DNA of 64,000 nucleotides from Paraburkholderia caribensis (GCF_002902945.1 NZ_CP026103.1:1302001-1366000), one strand, 5' to 3'; positions 43,429-53,823 are shown, counted from the first letter of the stretch. The notes: a model not told the origin generated them from the sequence alone. Numbers and translations are program-made.

Positions 43429-45600
43429 TTACTCCGTCTTGTTACGCGGCTTCAGCTTGCCCTGATAACGCAGCGTCGGACGAACCGTTTCGGCCTGCGG
43501 CGTCACCTGCAACTGACGGCGTGCCATCGCGCTAACTGGCGGCGTGATTGAGCCGATCGTCGTGGCGCGAGAAGGATCGGCGAGGCCCGAATTCACGAGC
43601 ATCTTCGCTTCCATCTGCAGGTTGGTCAGCAACACGGGATCGGTCAACGCACTGCTTTGCGCAAGCAGCTGGCTCCACGCGTTGTCGCCGTAGTTCGTCA
43701 CGTAGTAATCGAGCCCGCTCGGGTCCGCGACCACGGCCGAGCAACCGTTGACGCGCACCTGCATCTGCGTGTCCTTCAGCGCAACCGTCTTGCGCCGTGC
43801 GAGACCTTCGCCATAGGCGAGCGTCAACGGCACCGTCCATTGAATGCCCGGATACAGGTTCTGGTTCGGATACGGCGACTGCCTGAGCGTGACGACCGTC
43901 TGATTGCTCGTGAGATCGCATTGGGTATCGAGCGACACCAGCGGCACGCCCGTTTGCCGCACGAAGCTGTCGCCGATCGCCACCATCGGCTCGCCGCTCA
44001 CCTTCGCCAGCTCGTCCCACAGACGCTTCGGCGTCGAGTTGCCGAGTGAGTAATCGGCGAGATACGACTGCAGCCCCCTGCGCATCACGCCATCGCCGAG
44101 ATAGTTCTCCAGCATCTTCAGCACGATGCCGCCCTTGTCGTACGTGAACGGGCTCGCGCTCAACACGAAGTCGTTCGATGCCCAGTCGTTGAAGTTCGGC
44201 TGCACCGGGAACGACGTGTTGCGCAGGTCACGCGACATCACCGCGTACTTGGTCCTCACCTCGTCGACCCAGCTGAAGCGATCGGGGAAGAACAGAATCT
44301 TCGTCTTGTTCTCGAAGTACGTCGCGAACGATTCGTTCATCCACACGTCGTCCCACCAGTCGAGCGTCACGAGATCGCCGAACCACTGGTGCGCGGCCTC
44401 GTGCGTCAGCACCGTCACGCCATAGTCGGACATCGGCGTGCCGGGCGGCGGAAGAATGTCGTCGGCGAATTCGAGAATGGCGCCCCAGTTCTCCATCCCG
44501 CCGAAGTTCAGGTCCTTCTGTTCCTTGAACGCATCGTTCGCGGCGATCGTGTCGAACTTCGTCAGCGGCAGCGGGATGCCCGTATAGCGGTAGTAGTAAT
44601 CGAGCGCCTGCTTGGTCTGCTGCATCGCCGGGACGGCCCAGTCGCGCATGCCTGGCGGCGTGAAAATCCGCAGGTGCAGATTCTTGCCGTCCTTCAGCGG
44701 ACTCGTGAAGTCGTCTTCGAGCGTATCGAACATACCGCCGCCGAAGAACAGCAGATACTGCGGCATGGGCGGCGTCTTGTCGAACGTGACGCGCTTGTAG
44801 CCGCTGTCCACGTTGACGGACGGTTTCTCCGCGGCATTCGACACGACACGCCAGTTCTGCGGCACTTCCGCCGACACCTCATAGGTCATGCGGAAAGCCG
44901 GTTCGTCCCAGCCCGGGAACCATTGGCGCGCGAGGTTGGTTTCGCCTTGCGTGAGGATCGCGCCGCTCGTGGTGCCGTCCGTCGACTTCAGATCGACGCG
45001 GAACACGCCTTCCGCCGCGGAGCAGCCCGGATACGGATCGTCGCCGCAACTGCCGCCCGTTTTCGTGGCGGGATCGTCGTAGGTCTTGAAGTTGATGATG
45101 CCCGACCACTCCATATGCAGCGAGTAGTTGCCGGGATGAATCTGGCCGCTGACGGGCCGCAGCTGATAGAAGTCGCCGTCGTCCTGCGGCGTTGCGATCA
45201 GCTGGATATTGCCTGGCTGCAGTGTCGTCTTGCCGTTGACGAACTTGATGCGATGCCCGGCAATGACGATCTGATTGATGTTCTTCGTGACCTGGATCTC
45301 GACATCCGCGCGGCCGTCGAACGCGGAGAGATCTGCGTTAGGCCGGAACCACAGCTTGTAGTTGATCGGCTTCACGGTGTCGGGCAACTCGACGGGCGGC
45401 ACCGACTTGTTGATCGACGTATCGGCGACGACGGGCGACTCCGGCGCCGCCAGCACAGGTTGCGACGCCGGTGCGGTTGCGCCCACCTGTGCAGACTTGC
45501 TCGACGTTACGCCTCCATCGTCTCCACCACCACATGCACTCAATGCCACTGTCGCAGCCAACAACAGGCACTGCGCCTTTAACCGAAAATATGGTCGCAT
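43429..45600 (-). CDS. M1-family aminopeptidase lipoprotein
   Basis: A 723-residue zinc metallopeptidase. The N-terminus is a lipoprotein signal with lipobox LSAC ('LLLAATVALSACGGG'), so it is anchored to a membrane, followed by a Thr/Ser/Pro-rich linker. The exopeptidase motif 'GGMENWGA' and the zinc site H400-E401-x2-H404 with E423 ('HEAAHQWFGD', 'WMNESFATY') are intact. M1 enzymes trim N-terminal residues from peptides; export suggests extracellular peptide use. The C-terminal domain is shorter than in cytosolic PepN (about 870 residues). It stands alone with a long upstream region. Confidence 0.92.
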   Translation of the reverse strand: MRPYFRLKAQCLLLAATVALSACGGGDDGGVTSSKSAQVGATAPASQPVLAAPESPVVADTSINKSVPPVELPDTVKPINYKLWFRPNADLSAFDGRADVEIQVTKNINQIVIAGHRIKFVNGKTTLQPGNIQLIATPQDDGDFYQLRPVSGQIHPGNYSLHMEWSGIINFKTYDDPATKTGGSCGDDPYPGCSAAEGVFRVDLKSTDGTTSGAILTQGETNLARQWFPGWDEPAFRMTYEVSAEVPQNWRVVSNAAEKPSVNVDSGYKRVTFDKTPPMPQYLLFFGGGMFDTLEDDFTSPLKDGKNLHLRIFTPPGMRDWAVPAMQQTKQALDYYYRYTGIPLPLTKFDTIAANDAFKEQKDLNFGGMENWGAILEFADDILPPPGTPMSDYGVTVLTHEAAHQWFGDLVTLDWWDDVWMNESFATYFENKTKILFFPDRFSWVDEVRTKYAVMSRDLRNTSFPVQPNFNDWASNDFVLSASPFTYDKGGIVLKMLENYLGDGVMRRGLQSYLADYSLGNSTPKRLWDELAKVSGEPMVAIGDSFVRQTGVPLVSLDTQCDLTSNQTVVTLRQSPYPNQNLYPGIQWTVPLTLAYGEGLARRKTVALKDTQMQVRVNGCSAVVADPSGLDYYVTNYGDNAWSQLLAQSSALTDPVLLTNLQMEAKMLVNSGLADPSRATTIGSITPPVSAMARRQLQVTPQAETVRPTLRYQGKLKPRNKTE

Positions 45601-46306
45601 GATTCGTCCTATCGGATAAAGCAGCTCTGGAAATGTGTGGTTATGCGTCTCTTTTTATTATTAAAAATCGCGAAAAAAGGTCTCCCCCACGCGCGTTAAG
45701 GCGAATGAAAGATTTTTCAATGAACAGACGAAAACCGGCCTCAGCCGAATTCGCTGATATTTACATTGTTGAAACGTGAACTAGAGAAAAAATTACGGCA
45801 TGAAACCGACGCGCGACGGACGTCACGCGCAAGGCTCGCAGGGCCGACACGCGCGCGATAATGATTTGATGCGCCCGTTTCGAATGACTGTCAGCTTACG
45901 ATGGACGGTAGATTAGTTGGGCAAACGTCAGCGTGTCAACGCCCATTACAAAATATTTCTCGAATATTTCGATTATGCGTGATGAGTGAAATCGATTTGG
46001 AGTCAACGCTGCTATTGGAATTTATTTTGCATAAATGGGCCTACGGGTTTTCCATAAAGACATAAGCCGACAAACGCATTATTTGCTGAATGGCCAATTC
46101 GGTGGAAAAGGCATATTAAAGAAATACCTTCCAACGAATGACATGTCGACCAATTGATCAGGAATGCCATTCGAATGGCAATGTGCAGTGATGTTTCGGA
46201 GCACGGATTTGCGAACGGCTCGCATGCTATATTTATCCGACGATTACAACCTCGTTCCTGCGACCACGATGTGAAGAGGTTCTCATCTATCCGCCAATCG
46301 GCTGTC
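45601..46306. other. Long AT-richer divergent intergenic region
   Basis: About 700 bases between the leftward aminopeptidase and the rightward EAL gene, clearly lower in GC than its surroundings (about 45640-46200). Frames on either strand have no ribosome binding site and no family match. It must carry the promoters of both genes; I see no RNA gene or long repeat. Confidence 0.5.
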
Positions 46307-47866
46307 ATGGGGCGCGGCTTCACCCCGATGGTCGCACTCGTCGTCGCGATAGTGTGCGGGGCGTGCGTGATCGCCGCCGCTGCCTGGTGGGCGCGTCACG
46401 AAGATCAGGCCGCCATTCGCGAGCGCGAAAACCTGATCGCCAGCGACATGGTCGAATCGATCGACCGCATTCTCGACAACGTCACGTCACGCCGGAAACA
46501 GGAACTGTCGGCGCTGCCAGGACAGCCCTGCCCCAACGTCGAGCTTCGCCTCTCCGAACTGGAAACCTACGTTCAGTACGTGCGCAGCGTGAACCTCGTT
46601 GAGAACCAGCGGCTTTATTGCTCCTCGGCGATGGGACGTGTCGACGTCGCGCTTTCCGACTATCTGTCGCCCGCGCCTGCCGGCAACACGCTCGAGTTGA
46701 TCGCAGGCACGCCGAATCAGCCGCAGTCGCCCGTGATGCCGCTGTATGTTCCGACGGGCAAGCACACCGGCCTGCTCTACATCGTCGAGGCCACCTATCT
46801 CGCGGACACGCTCGCGCACGGCGTGCGTTACGAAGCGGGCCAGGTGGTGCTCGTCGTGTCGAACGCGCGCGCCTTGAACGACCGGGGAGACATGATTTCA
46901 GCCGACAGCGCCGCCGCATTGGGCGGCACGCGCGCGGCGTCGGCACGCTGGTCGTTCTCGATCGTCGTGGTAGCCGCGCCGGCATTCGTCACGCAAACGC
47001 ACTGGAAGTACGCTTTGGTCGCGGGCGCGGCGGCCATTCTGGTGAACCTGCTGATCGGCGCCGCGTACCTGATCGTGTTTGCGCCGCGCCGCCTGCTGCT
47101 TTCCTCCGTACGCCGCGCGCTCAGGCATGGGCAATTGCATATCGCGTATCAACCCGTGGTCGACATCGCCACGCGCCGCGTGACGGGCGTCGAGGCGCTG
47201 ATACGCTGGACGCATCCGAAATGGGGCCCCGTGAGCCCGAGTGCGTTCATGACGGAAGTGGAAAGCAGCAGCCTGCTCGCGAGCGTCACCCGCTTTGCGC
47301 TGCAACGCGCGACCCAGGAGGTCGCGCAAAAGACGGACATCCGCCCATTGCGCGTCGCCATCAACGTCGCGCCTATGGATCTGGAGCGCAAGGATTTCGT
47401 CGCAGACGTGCTGGCCGCGAACGACCAGTTGCCCGACGACATCACGCTCGTGCTCGAAGTCACCGAGCGCTTTCTGCTGCAGAAGCATCCGCGTATCGAG
47501 GCGATCTTCGACAGCCTGAAGGCGCAAGGTGTCCAGTTCGCGATCGACGACTTCGGCACGCAGCACAGCAACCTCGATCTGCTCGGCCGCTTCCCGTTCG
47601 ACTACGTGAAAATCGACGGCCAGTTCGTGCGGCAAGTCGACAAGCAGGGCCGCGAACTGATACGCGCGATCGCCGCCGTGTCGAAGCACTACGGAATGGA
47701 AGTCATTGCCGAAGGCGTCGAAACGCAATCGCAGCACGAAGCGCTGCGCAGCCTGGGCATTCCGTTCGGTCAAGGCTACTTCTACCAGCGGCCCGTGCCC
47801 GTCTCGCAACTCTTCGCGGATACCAGCACCGACCCGCCCACGACGAAATCACGCGTCACGCCTTGA
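46307..47866 (+). CDS. CSS-motif EAL-domain c-di-GMP phosphodiesterase
   Basis: About 519 residues from ATG 46307; the frame is open to 46154 and the start is uncertain. Two transmembrane helices ('MVALVVAIVCGACVIAAAAW' and 'YALVAGAAAILVNLLIGAAY') bracket a periplasmic CSS-motif domain with the signature 'LYCSSAMG', whose cysteines form a redox-sensitive disulfide in PdeB/PdeC-type enzymes. The EAL domain keeps catalytic residues: 'EALIRWTHP', 'EVTERF', 'DDFGTQHSNL', 'KIDGQFV', 'AEGVETQ'. It probably hydrolyses c-di-GMP in response to periplasmic redox state. Confidence 0.9.
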   Translation: MGRGFTPMVALVVAIVCGACVIAAAAWWARHEDQAAIRERENLIASDMVESIDRILDNVTSRRKQELSALPGQPCPNVELRLSELETYVQYVRSVNLVENQRLYCSSAMGRVDVALSDYLSPAPAGNTLELIAGTPNQPQSPVMPLYVPTGKHTGLLYIVEATYLADTLAHGVRYEAGQVVLVVSNARALNDRGDMISADSAAALGGTRAASARWSFSIVVVAAPAFVTQTHWKYALVAGAAAILVNLLIGAAYLIVFAPRRLLLSSVRRALRHGQLHIAYQPVVDIATRRVTGVEALIRWTHPKWGPVSPSAFMTEVESSSLLASVTRFALQRATQEVAQKTDIRPLRVAINVAPMDLERKDFVADVLAANDQLPDDITLVLEVTERFLLQKHPRIEAIFDSLKAQGVQFAIDDFGTQHSNLDLLGRFPFDYVKIDGQFVRQVDKQGRELIRAIAAVSKHYGMEVIAEGVETQSQHEALRSLGIPFGQGYFYQRPVPVSQLFADTSTDPPTTKSRVTP

Positions 47867-47886
47867 GCTTTTCAGGCGTGACGCGT
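47851..47886. terminator. Hairpin overlapping the EAL stop codon
   Basis: ACGCGTCACGCCT (47851-47863) and AGGCGTGACGCGT (47874-47886) form a perfect 13-bp stem with a ten-base loop that includes the TGA stop. It lies between convergent genes and could terminate either transcript; no T run. Confidence 0.5.
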
Positions 47887-47897
47887 GCGCTGAACGC

Positions 47898-48380
47898 TCA
47901 CAGCCCGAGGTCGCTCAAGCTGGGGTGATCGTCGGGACGGCGGCCCAGCGGCCAGTGGAACTTACGCTCCGACTCCTTGATCGGCATGTCGTTGATGCAG
48001 GCAAAGCGGCGTTGCATCAGGCCGTCTTCGCCGAACTCCCAGTTCTCGTTGCCGTACGAACGAAACCAGTTGCCCGCGTCGTCGCGCCATTCATACGCGT
48101 AGCGCACCGCGATCCGATTGCCGCCGAACGCCCACAACTCCTTGATCAGCCGATATTCGAATTCCTTGCGCCATTTGCGCTCCAGAAAAGCCTGCGCTTC
48201 GGCGCGATTGTTTGCGAACTCCGTGCGGTTGCGCCACTTCGTATCCAGCGAATAGGCCAGCGCGACTTTCGCCGCATCGCGCGAATTCCAGCCGTCTTCC
48301 GCGAGGCGCACTTTCTCTTTGGCCGTTTCCAGCGTGAACGGCGGAAGCGGCGGGCGAATTTCCTGTTGTTGCGACGACAT
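47898..48380 (-). CDS. DUF1348 (NTF2-like fold) protein
   Basis: A 160-residue protein with the DUF1348 pattern '[20 protein letters not shown]', 'KWRNRTEF', '[18 protein letters not shown]' and '[19 protein letters not shown]'. The family adopts an NTF2-like cone; no enzymatic role is established. It lies 57 bases downstream of cynS on the same strand and is probably in the cyanate operon, but it is not known to be needed for cyanate breakdown. Confidence 0.87.
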   Translation of the reverse strand: MSSQQQEIRPPLPPFTLETAKEKVRLAEDGWNSRDAAKVALAYSLDTKWRNRTEFANNRAEAQAFLERKWRKEFEYRLIKELWAFGGNRIAVRYAYEWRDDAGNWFRSYGNENWEFGEDGLMQRRFACINDMPIKESERKFHWPLGRRPDDHPSLSDLGL

Positions 48381-48437
48381 GTCGATTCTCCTTGAACGAG
48401 GTAGGTTGCCGTGATGCAGGTTCTTGCGGGCAGAAAA

Positions 48438-48908
48438 TCAGAATGGTTTAGTCGGCAGGTACTTGCCGTTGAGCGTGATGATTGCGCGCTCGCCGCCTTC
48501 GGGGTCCGGCACCTTCTGAATATCGAGCTTGAAGTTGATCGCGCTGATGATGCCGTCGCCGAACTGCTCGTGAACCAGCGCCTTCAACGTCGTGCCGTAC
48601 ACCTGCACCATTTCGTAGAAGCGGTAGATGGTCGGATCGGTCGGCACGCCTCCGGGAATGCTGCCACGCAAGGGAATGGTTTGCAGCAGACGGACCGCGT
48701 CGTCGTCGAGTCCGAGACGTTCGGCAACCAGCTTCGCGGCTTGCTCCGGCAGTGCGTGCTGGCCGAGCAGCGCGGCCGTCGTGTACGCGACGCTCAAGCC
48801 CGTGCCTTCATTGATTGCTTCGAAGGTCAGGTTCTTGCGCGTCTTGGCGTCGATGATGGTTTCCGTCAGGGCTTCGCGTGCGTACTGGGTGGTTTGCGAT
48901 TGGGTCAT
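48438..48908 (-). CDS. cynS: Cyanate hydratase (cyanase)
   Basis: A 156-residue cyanase, the standard length. It converts cyanate and bicarbonate to carbamate, which yields ammonia and CO2, as a cytoplasmic decamer. The catalytic Arg and Glu lie in '[13 protein letters not shown]' and the Ser in '[11 protein letters not shown]'. It is 70 bases downstream of cynT. A close paralogue (cynS2) lies at 53960-54430. Confidence 0.96.
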   Translation of the reverse strand: MTQSQTTQYAREALTETIIDAKTRKNLTFEAINEGTGLSVAYTTAALLGQHALPEQAAKLVAERLGLDDDAVRLLQTIPLRGSIPGGVPTDPTIYRFYEMVQVYGTTLKALVHEQFGDGIISAINFKLDIQKVPDPEGGERAIITLNGKYLPTKPF

Positions 48909-48978
48909 GGTGTTGCTCCTTCAATGGATGAGACAGGGAACGACGACGAGGAAAAATCAGAATGCTGCGACGCATGCT

Positions 48979-49617
48979 TCACGCGTTCGCGTTGACATCC
49001 GGATGGTCGGACAGCGAAACGAACTGACGTGTCGTGCTGTCGAGCGCATCGATGGAACCGGATTCGATGTCATAGACCCAGCCGTGCAGTTTCAGGCGGC
49101 CTTGCGCGAGCGCCAGCGCCACGGACGGATGCGTCTTGAGATTGTTGAGTTGCGCGATCACGTTCTCACGCACCATCGAGTCGATGCGTTCACGCTCGCC
49201 TGCATGCTCGCGCGATTCGTTGACGAGCTTCGCCGAATCGGCGTAGCGCAGCCAGTTTGCGACGGCGGGCATGTGATCGAGACACTTGCACGTCGCGACG
49301 GCCGTCATCGCACCGCAATCCGAATGGCCGCAGATCACGACGTCGGTGACGCCTAGCGCGGCCACCGCGTACTCGACCGTGGCCGACACGCCGCCCGGTT
49401 CCGGCCCGAACGAAGGCACGATGTTGCCAGCATTGCGGATCACGAACAGGTCGCCCGGTTCGCGCTGCGTGACAAGTTCGGGGACCATCCGGCTGTCCGA
49501 ACACGAAATGAATAGCGTTCGCGGCGTTTGACTGGTCGCCAGCTTGCGGAACAACTCTTTGCGCGCCGGAAAGACGTCGCGCTGAAATTTCAGAAAGCCG
49601 TCGATGATCTCTTGCAT
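48979..49617 (-). CDS. cynT: Beta-class carbonic anhydrase of the cyanate operon
   Basis: A 212-residue beta carbonic anhydrase. The ATG at 49617 is preferred to 49629 because GGAG falls seven bases before it. Zinc ligands and the Asp-Arg dyad are present in '[11 protein letters not shown]' and '[12 protein letters not shown]'. It regenerates the bicarbonate consumed by cyanase and prevents CO2 loss. It is the first gene of cynT-cynS-DUF1348, divergent from the LysR regulator. Confidence 0.94.
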   Translation of the reverse strand: MQEIIDGFLKFQRDVFPARKELFRKLATSQTPRTLFISCSDSRMVPELVTQREPGDLFVIRNAGNIVPSFGPEPGGVSATVEYAVAALGVTDVVICGHSDCGAMTAVATCKCLDHMPAVANWLRYADSAKLVNESREHAGERERIDSMVRENVIAQLNNLKTHPSVALALAQGRLKLHGWVYDIESGSIDALDSTTRQFVSLSDHPDVNANA

Positions 49618-49672
49618 GATTCGCTCCATTCAGTCGCCGAGCGCGCTGGGTTGAGTTGCGCTGCGTTGGACA

Positions 49673-49743
49673 AAGAATGGACGCGAACTGCCATAGTGTC
49701 CAAGATCGGTTTACGATTGTGGCTATAGGCATAACCAATAGTT
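49673..49743. promoter_or_regulatory. cynR-cynT control region (duplicated at 54498)
   Basis: This 71-base stretch between cynT and cynR recurs in altered form upstream of cynS2 (54498-54569). Shared blocks include AAGAATG, the C(C/T)ATAG(T/C)GTCCAAGA core and AATAGTT at the end. Conservation in both copies, outside any gene, marks it as the likely CynR-binding and promoter region. Confidence 0.65.
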
Positions 49744-49760
49744 ACCCGAGAGGGGCAGAC

Positions 49761-50654
49761 ATGCTGCTACGTCACATCCGTTACTTCATAGCCGTCGCAC
49801 AGCATCGCAATTTCACGCGCGCGGCTGAGGCTTTACACGTGTCGCAGCCGACGCTGTCGCAGCAGATCAGGCAGCTCGAGGACACATTGGGCGTGCCACT
49901 GCTGGACCGTTCCGGGCGCGAAATACAGCTGACCGACGCGGGCGTGGCCTATATGCGTTACGCGCAGCGCGCGTTGCAGGATCTCGATGAAGGTAAACGC
50001 GCGATACACGACGTCCAGGAACTGACGCGCGGCTCACTGCGCCTCGCCATGACGCCGACGTTCACCGCATATTTGACCGGTCCACTGCTCGAGAAGTACT
50101 ACCAGCGTTATCCAGACATCACGTTGAACATCCTCGAAATGCCTCAGGAACGGATGGAGGTCATGTTGATCGAAGGCGCACTCGACGTCGGCATTGCATT
50201 CGACGAAACGCATTCCCCCGACATCGAGGCTCAGGTGCTTTTCGTCGAAGCGCTGGCGATGGTGGTCGGCAGGTCGCACGCTTACGCAAAGAAACGTACT
50301 GCGCTGACGCTTCGCGAGTTCGGTGGCGAGTCGCTCGTGCTGCTCAACGAAGAGTTTGCGACACGCCGCTACATCGACAGATATTGCCGTCAGCATGGCG
50401 TCGCGCCTCGCATCGCGATGGAAGTCAACTCGATCAGCGCAGTCATTGAAGTCGTGCAGCGAACCACGCTCGCGACGCTGTTGCCAGACGCGATCGCACG
50501 TGAGCGCGACAAGCTATGCATGCTCAAACTCGAGCCCACCCTGCCGAAGCGAACGGCGGCGCTGCTGTTGCGTAAAGGTGCGTATCGAAGCGCGGCGACA
50601 CGGGCTTTCATCGCGCTCGCGTTGGAGGAAAGCGCGGCCGGTGGGAGTCGTTGA
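49761..50654 (+). CDS. cynR: LysR-family regulator of cyanate metabolism (CynR)
   Basis: A 297-residue LysR protein, ATG 49761 after GAGGGG. 'MLLRHIRYFIAVAQHRNFTR' and 'LHVSQPTLSQQIRQLEDTLG' at the N-terminus match the CynR branch. Divergent placement next to cynT and the family match make CynR the best name; it activates the cyn operon in response to cyanate. The shared control sequence upstream of cynS2 suggests that it also drives that gene. Confidence 0.9.
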   Translation: MLLRHIRYFIAVAQHRNFTRAAEALHVSQPTLSQQIRQLEDTLGVPLLDRSGREIQLTDAGVAYMRYAQRALQDLDEGKRAIHDVQELTRGSLRLAMTPTFTAYLTGPLLEKYYQRYPDITLNILEMPQERMEVMLIEGALDVGIAFDETHSPDIEAQVLFVEALAMVVGRSHAYAKKRTALTLREFGGESLVLLNEEFATRRYIDRYCRQHGVAPRIAMEVNSISAVIEVVQRTTLATLLPDAIARERDKLCMLKLEPTLPKRTAALLLRKGAYRSAATRAFIALALEESAAGGSR

Positions 50655-50981
50655 CGGGTGAGGACGGCTCCGTAGAGCGCAAACAGTCCGGAGGATGCGT
50701 ATGTCGGCTGCAAGCTGGTTTGCGGCCCATTCGCAAACCGGCGCTGGCGAATCGCACTTTTCGCTGTCGATGAATGCGACTTCCGGACCGATAAGAGACA
50801 ACGATCTTTCTACAAAGCGGCCGCCAGATTCGTCGACGTTACGCGCTCACGCAAATGCCAGCGAGCAGCCATTGATGACCTCAACGACCGCTCGGCAAGG
50901 AGTTTTCTAATTGCTGTTATCGGCCATGATGAGTCACCCGTCCAGCGCCACACCTGAATAGCGCGAACCCGGATGGGTCGT
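50655..50981. other. Intergenic stretch without a supported gene
   Basis: 327 bases between cynR and a leftward gene. A 71-codon frame at 50695-50910 has unusual composition and no ribosome binding site, and is not called. Nothing else is seen. Confidence 0.4.
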
Positions 50982-51554
50982 TCACCCGGCGGTGCTTTCG
51001 TTGCTCCCGGCCACCAGTTGAGCCGGCAGCGGGAAATCGATCACGGTGTCGTTGATCCGGTTCACCAGGTTTCCAAAGGTGATGGAAGCGATCGCCAGAG
51101 ACACGCCGATCACCTGATGTTCGCTGTAACCAGCCGCGCGAAACGCATCCAGTTCAGCAGCGGAAAGCGTGCCCCGTGTTTCGACAAGGACCCGAACGAA
51201 CCGTACCAGCGCATCTCGCCTGGCGTCACCTGTAGGCTTTCCAGCGCGGACTTGAGTGATCACCTCTTGAGACAGGCCCGAGAATTTGCCTTTCAGCGCG
51301 TGAGCGGCCACACAGTAATCGCAGCCCGAAAGCTCGCTGACGACCAGCTTGAGCGTTTCGATATCCGCGTCTGACAGTTCGCTTCGCGTCACCGCCGCGT
51401 CGACAGCGAATATGGCCTGAAGTCCATCAGGACTGTGGGTGCCGATCGTCGCAAATGCATTGGGAACTTTACCTACCCTTTTTTTTAGCTTCGCGAATAC
51501 CTCTGCGGTTGCGCCAGTCGCGGTTTCAAGCGTGGCGGTAGTAAGACGGGACAT
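50982..51554 (-). CDS. AhpD-like carboxymuconolactone decarboxylase-family protein
   Basis: A 190-residue all-alpha protein with the redox motif CxxC-x3-H in 'LSGCDYCVAAHALKGKFSG', typical of AhpD-type peroxidase subunits within the CMD family. The preceding Glu of the proton-relay ('VVSELSGCDYC') is kept. It probably acts in peroxide defence. It lies 155 bases upstream of the leftward DHA2 pump's 3' end and may be the only gene of its unit. Confidence 0.85.
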   Translation of the reverse strand: MSRLTTATLETATGATAEVFAKLKKRVGKVPNAFATIGTHSPDGLQAIFAVDAAVTRSELSDADIETLKLVVSELSGCDYCVAAHALKGKFSGLSQEVITQVRAGKPTGDARRDALVRFVRVLVETRGTLSAAELDAFRAAGYSEHQVIGVSLAIASITFGNLVNRINDTVIDFPLPAQLVAGSNESTAG

Positions 51555-51709
51555 GCTATTCCCTTTGATGGTTCTGTTTAACGGCCATAAATCGCGTAGT
51601 GCCAGGTGACTACGGCGAAGAACTTAAGATGGTGCATGCCGGAACTGTTGTACTGGATGTGCAACCGGTTGCCGACGCATCACGTGTGAATGGAACAATG
51701 AAGCCCTGC

Positions 51710-53203
51710 TCAACGCTGAGGCGCTTCTCGGTTTCTGGCCGCAGCAACGGTGGGAACGAGAACCGCGAAAACGACGATTGCCAAAGCAACGATAAACAGT
51801 CCGGCAAACGTCAGATGAACCGACTGATGCAAGGCCAGGCGAATGGCGGCAAAGTTGTCCGTGCTGCCGGGTGCTGACTCGATCACCTTGCGCAGTTGAT
51901 CGGAAGTGACGGCGCCAAGCGTCTTCGAATGAGCCAGTCCGTAGTTGAGCAAGGCGCCGAAGACGGTCGCGCCGAGCGTGCTTCCAAGATTGCGCGAGAA
52001 CAGGTTTGAGGCGGTAGCGCTGCCACGCTGCGACTTGTCGACCTGCTCCTGGATGAGGACGAGAGAAGTGACGCTAAGCGCGCCCATTCCAAAGCCCATG
52101 ACCAGCGATCCGATAGCGGCCATAAGCGGCGCGCTATGCGGGGTCAACGAGACGAAGATCATCGCGCCCACCGGGATCACTGCGCTTCCACCGATCAACA
52201 GCTTGCGCAGATCGAACCGGTGAAAGGAGCGGGCGGAAAGCGTGGCGCCCAGCGGCCAGCCCACCATGACCATGGTTAGCGCAAAGCCTGCGACCACCGG
52301 CGTGCGATGCAGCACCCCTTGAACATACATCGGCAGGAAAGTTGTCAGCCCCATCAAGGCCATGCCGGAGAAAACCGTCGCGAGGTTGGTCATCGCAATG
52401 GGCCTATGCCCCCACAGGCTAAACGAGATCATCGGGTCCGGGCTTCGCCGCTCCTGCCAGACAAACAGCGCTGCGCTTGCGATGAACACGCTGCCGCTGA
52501 GCATCGCGTGCGTATAGTCCGCTGTACTCAGGTTCGTCAAACCGATCATGAGCGCAGCGATGGCGGCGGTAAAGAGAACCGCACCGCCGATATCGATCGA
52601 CGGCCGGGCGTCTCTTTCCTTTTCATGCAGGAACAGGACAAATCCTGCGGCTGAAATCAATCCGATGGGGATGTTGATCCAGAAGATCCACGCCCACGAA
52701 AAGTCACGGACAATCAATCCGCCGATCATGGGTCCGAGGACGGCCGCCGTCGCCCACACGCTGGCCAGATAGCCCTGAACCTTTCCACGCTCTTTGACCG
52801 GATAGAGGTCGCCGACGATGGTCAGCGTGACCGGCTGTATTGAACCGGCGCCGATCCCCTGAATGAGCCTGAAGACGATCATCGCAGGCATCGACCACGC
52901 GAAGCCGGCCAGCAGCGAACCGACCAGGAAAATGACAATACCCGTCAGCATGATTCGCTTGCGACCAAAGATATCCGCGAGCTTGCCAAAGACCACCGTC
53001 ATCGCGGTCTGCGTCAGCAAAAACGACGAGAAAACCCAGCTATATAAATGCAGTCCGCCGAGTTTCGTCACGATCTGCGGCATGGCGGTCGAGACGATTG
53101 TCGCTTCGATGGCGACCATCGCCAGCGAGGCCATCACGGCTGCGATGACAAGTGGCCTGGATGTCTCCGAGCGGGACGACAGGTTGTCCAACATTGTGTT
53201 CAT
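51710..53203 (-). CDS. MFS drug:H+ antiporter, DHA2 (14-helix) family
   Basis: A 497-residue efflux pump; ATG 53203 follows CAGGAAC. About 14 hydrophobic helices, with the DHA2 motif A region 'GKLADIFGRKRIMLTGI' and motif C-like 'LASVWATAAVLGPMIGGLI'. Such pumps export lipophilic cations or antibiotics using the proton gradient. No local TetR or MarR gene is adjacent. The substrate cannot be told. Confidence 0.9.
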   Translation of the reverse strand: MNTMLDNLSSRSETSRPLVIAAVMASLAMVAIEATIVSTAMPQIVTKLGGLHLYSWVFSSFLLTQTAMTVVFGKLADIFGRKRIMLTGIVIFLVGSLLAGFAWSMPAMIVFRLIQGIGAGSIQPVTLTIVGDLYPVKERGKVQGYLASVWATAAVLGPMIGGLIVRDFSWAWIFWINIPIGLISAAGFVLFLHEKERDARPSIDIGGAVLFTAAIAALMIGLTNLSTADYTHAMLSGSVFIASAALFVWQERRSPDPMISFSLWGHRPIAMTNLATVFSGMALMGLTTFLPMYVQGVLHRTPVVAGFALTMVMVGWPLGATLSARSFHRFDLRKLLIGGSAVIPVGAMIFVSLTPHSAPLMAAIGSLVMGFGMGALSVTSLVLIQEQVDKSQRGSATASNLFSRNLGSTLGATVFGALLNYGLAHSKTLGAVTSDQLRKVIESAPGSTDNFAAIRLALHQSVHLTFAGLFIVALAIVVFAVLVPTVAAARNREAPQR

Positions 53204-53499
53204 GATGTTCCTGCTTAAATGGCAACGTTCAGGACATGATCCGCGCGTCACCGATGTCGATAGACTTGGCAAACCGCCTGTCCCAGATAAGCGGGAATCT
53301 CCGGATGGCCTGGACTCAACTCTAGGGCCGAGCTGCCCCTTTTCTCCTGCCCGAAAGATTCAAAAATCTGCTCAGGCGACTCAACCGGATATCTGCCGAG
53401 ATCGACCGACATGGGGGCAGATTATCCAGGCGGAGCGAATGATCGTTTCATCATCCGGCGTGCGAATGGGCAGGCCCGCTTCACGCCGTCGATGGAGGC

Positions 53500-53823
53500 T
53501 CAGTCTGCAGCCGTGCGACGACCGGACGCCTCCGAACCGCTGCCGGCTCCACCCTGGCTGCCAGCCGCGGCCTTCTGCGCTGCAACCCGCGCCTCTGCCG
53601 CCTGGATTTGAGTCGGGTAGGTAACGTCTTCGCCGCGAGACTGGTCGTAGCCGGCTTTCTGAAGCGCGACGAGTTCGGCGCGAACCTGTGCACGCGTCAA
53701 TCCCCCTGACTGCGCTGCCACAACGACAGGTTGCTGGTCCGGCACTTGTGCATCAGTAGCGGCAAAAGCGGGGAGCGAAAAGACGGCGGCAACGACGAAA
53801 GCGGCAATGATTCTGATGTTCAT
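53500..53823 (-). CDS. DUF4148 exported protein
   Basis: A 107-residue protein, ATG 53823 after GAGAACATC. A clear signal peptide ('IIAAFVVAAVFSLPAFAATD') precedes the DUF4148 core 'GLTRAQVRAELVALQKAGYD' and 'YPTQIQAAEARVAAQKA', with a Gly/Ser-rich tail. DUF4148 proteins are abundant in Burkholderia, usually periplasmic, of unknown function. It lies 136 bases after cynS2 on the same strand. Confidence 0.88.
   Translation of the reverse strand: MNIRIIAAFVVAAVFSLPAFAATDAQVPDQQPVVVAAQSGGLTRAQVRAELVALQKAGYDQSRGEDVTYPTQIQAAEARVAAQKAAAGSQGGAGSGSEASGRRTAAD

Noticed and set aside
46012..46323. A 103-codon leftward frame upstream of the EAL gene
   Set aside because: It overlaps the EAL gene start on the other strand, has no ribosome binding site and resembles no protein.
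50695..50910. A 71-codon rightward frame after cynR
   Set aside because: Composition is rich in Ser/Thr/Asn without structure, and no ribosome binding site is present; another phase over the same bases looks equally open.
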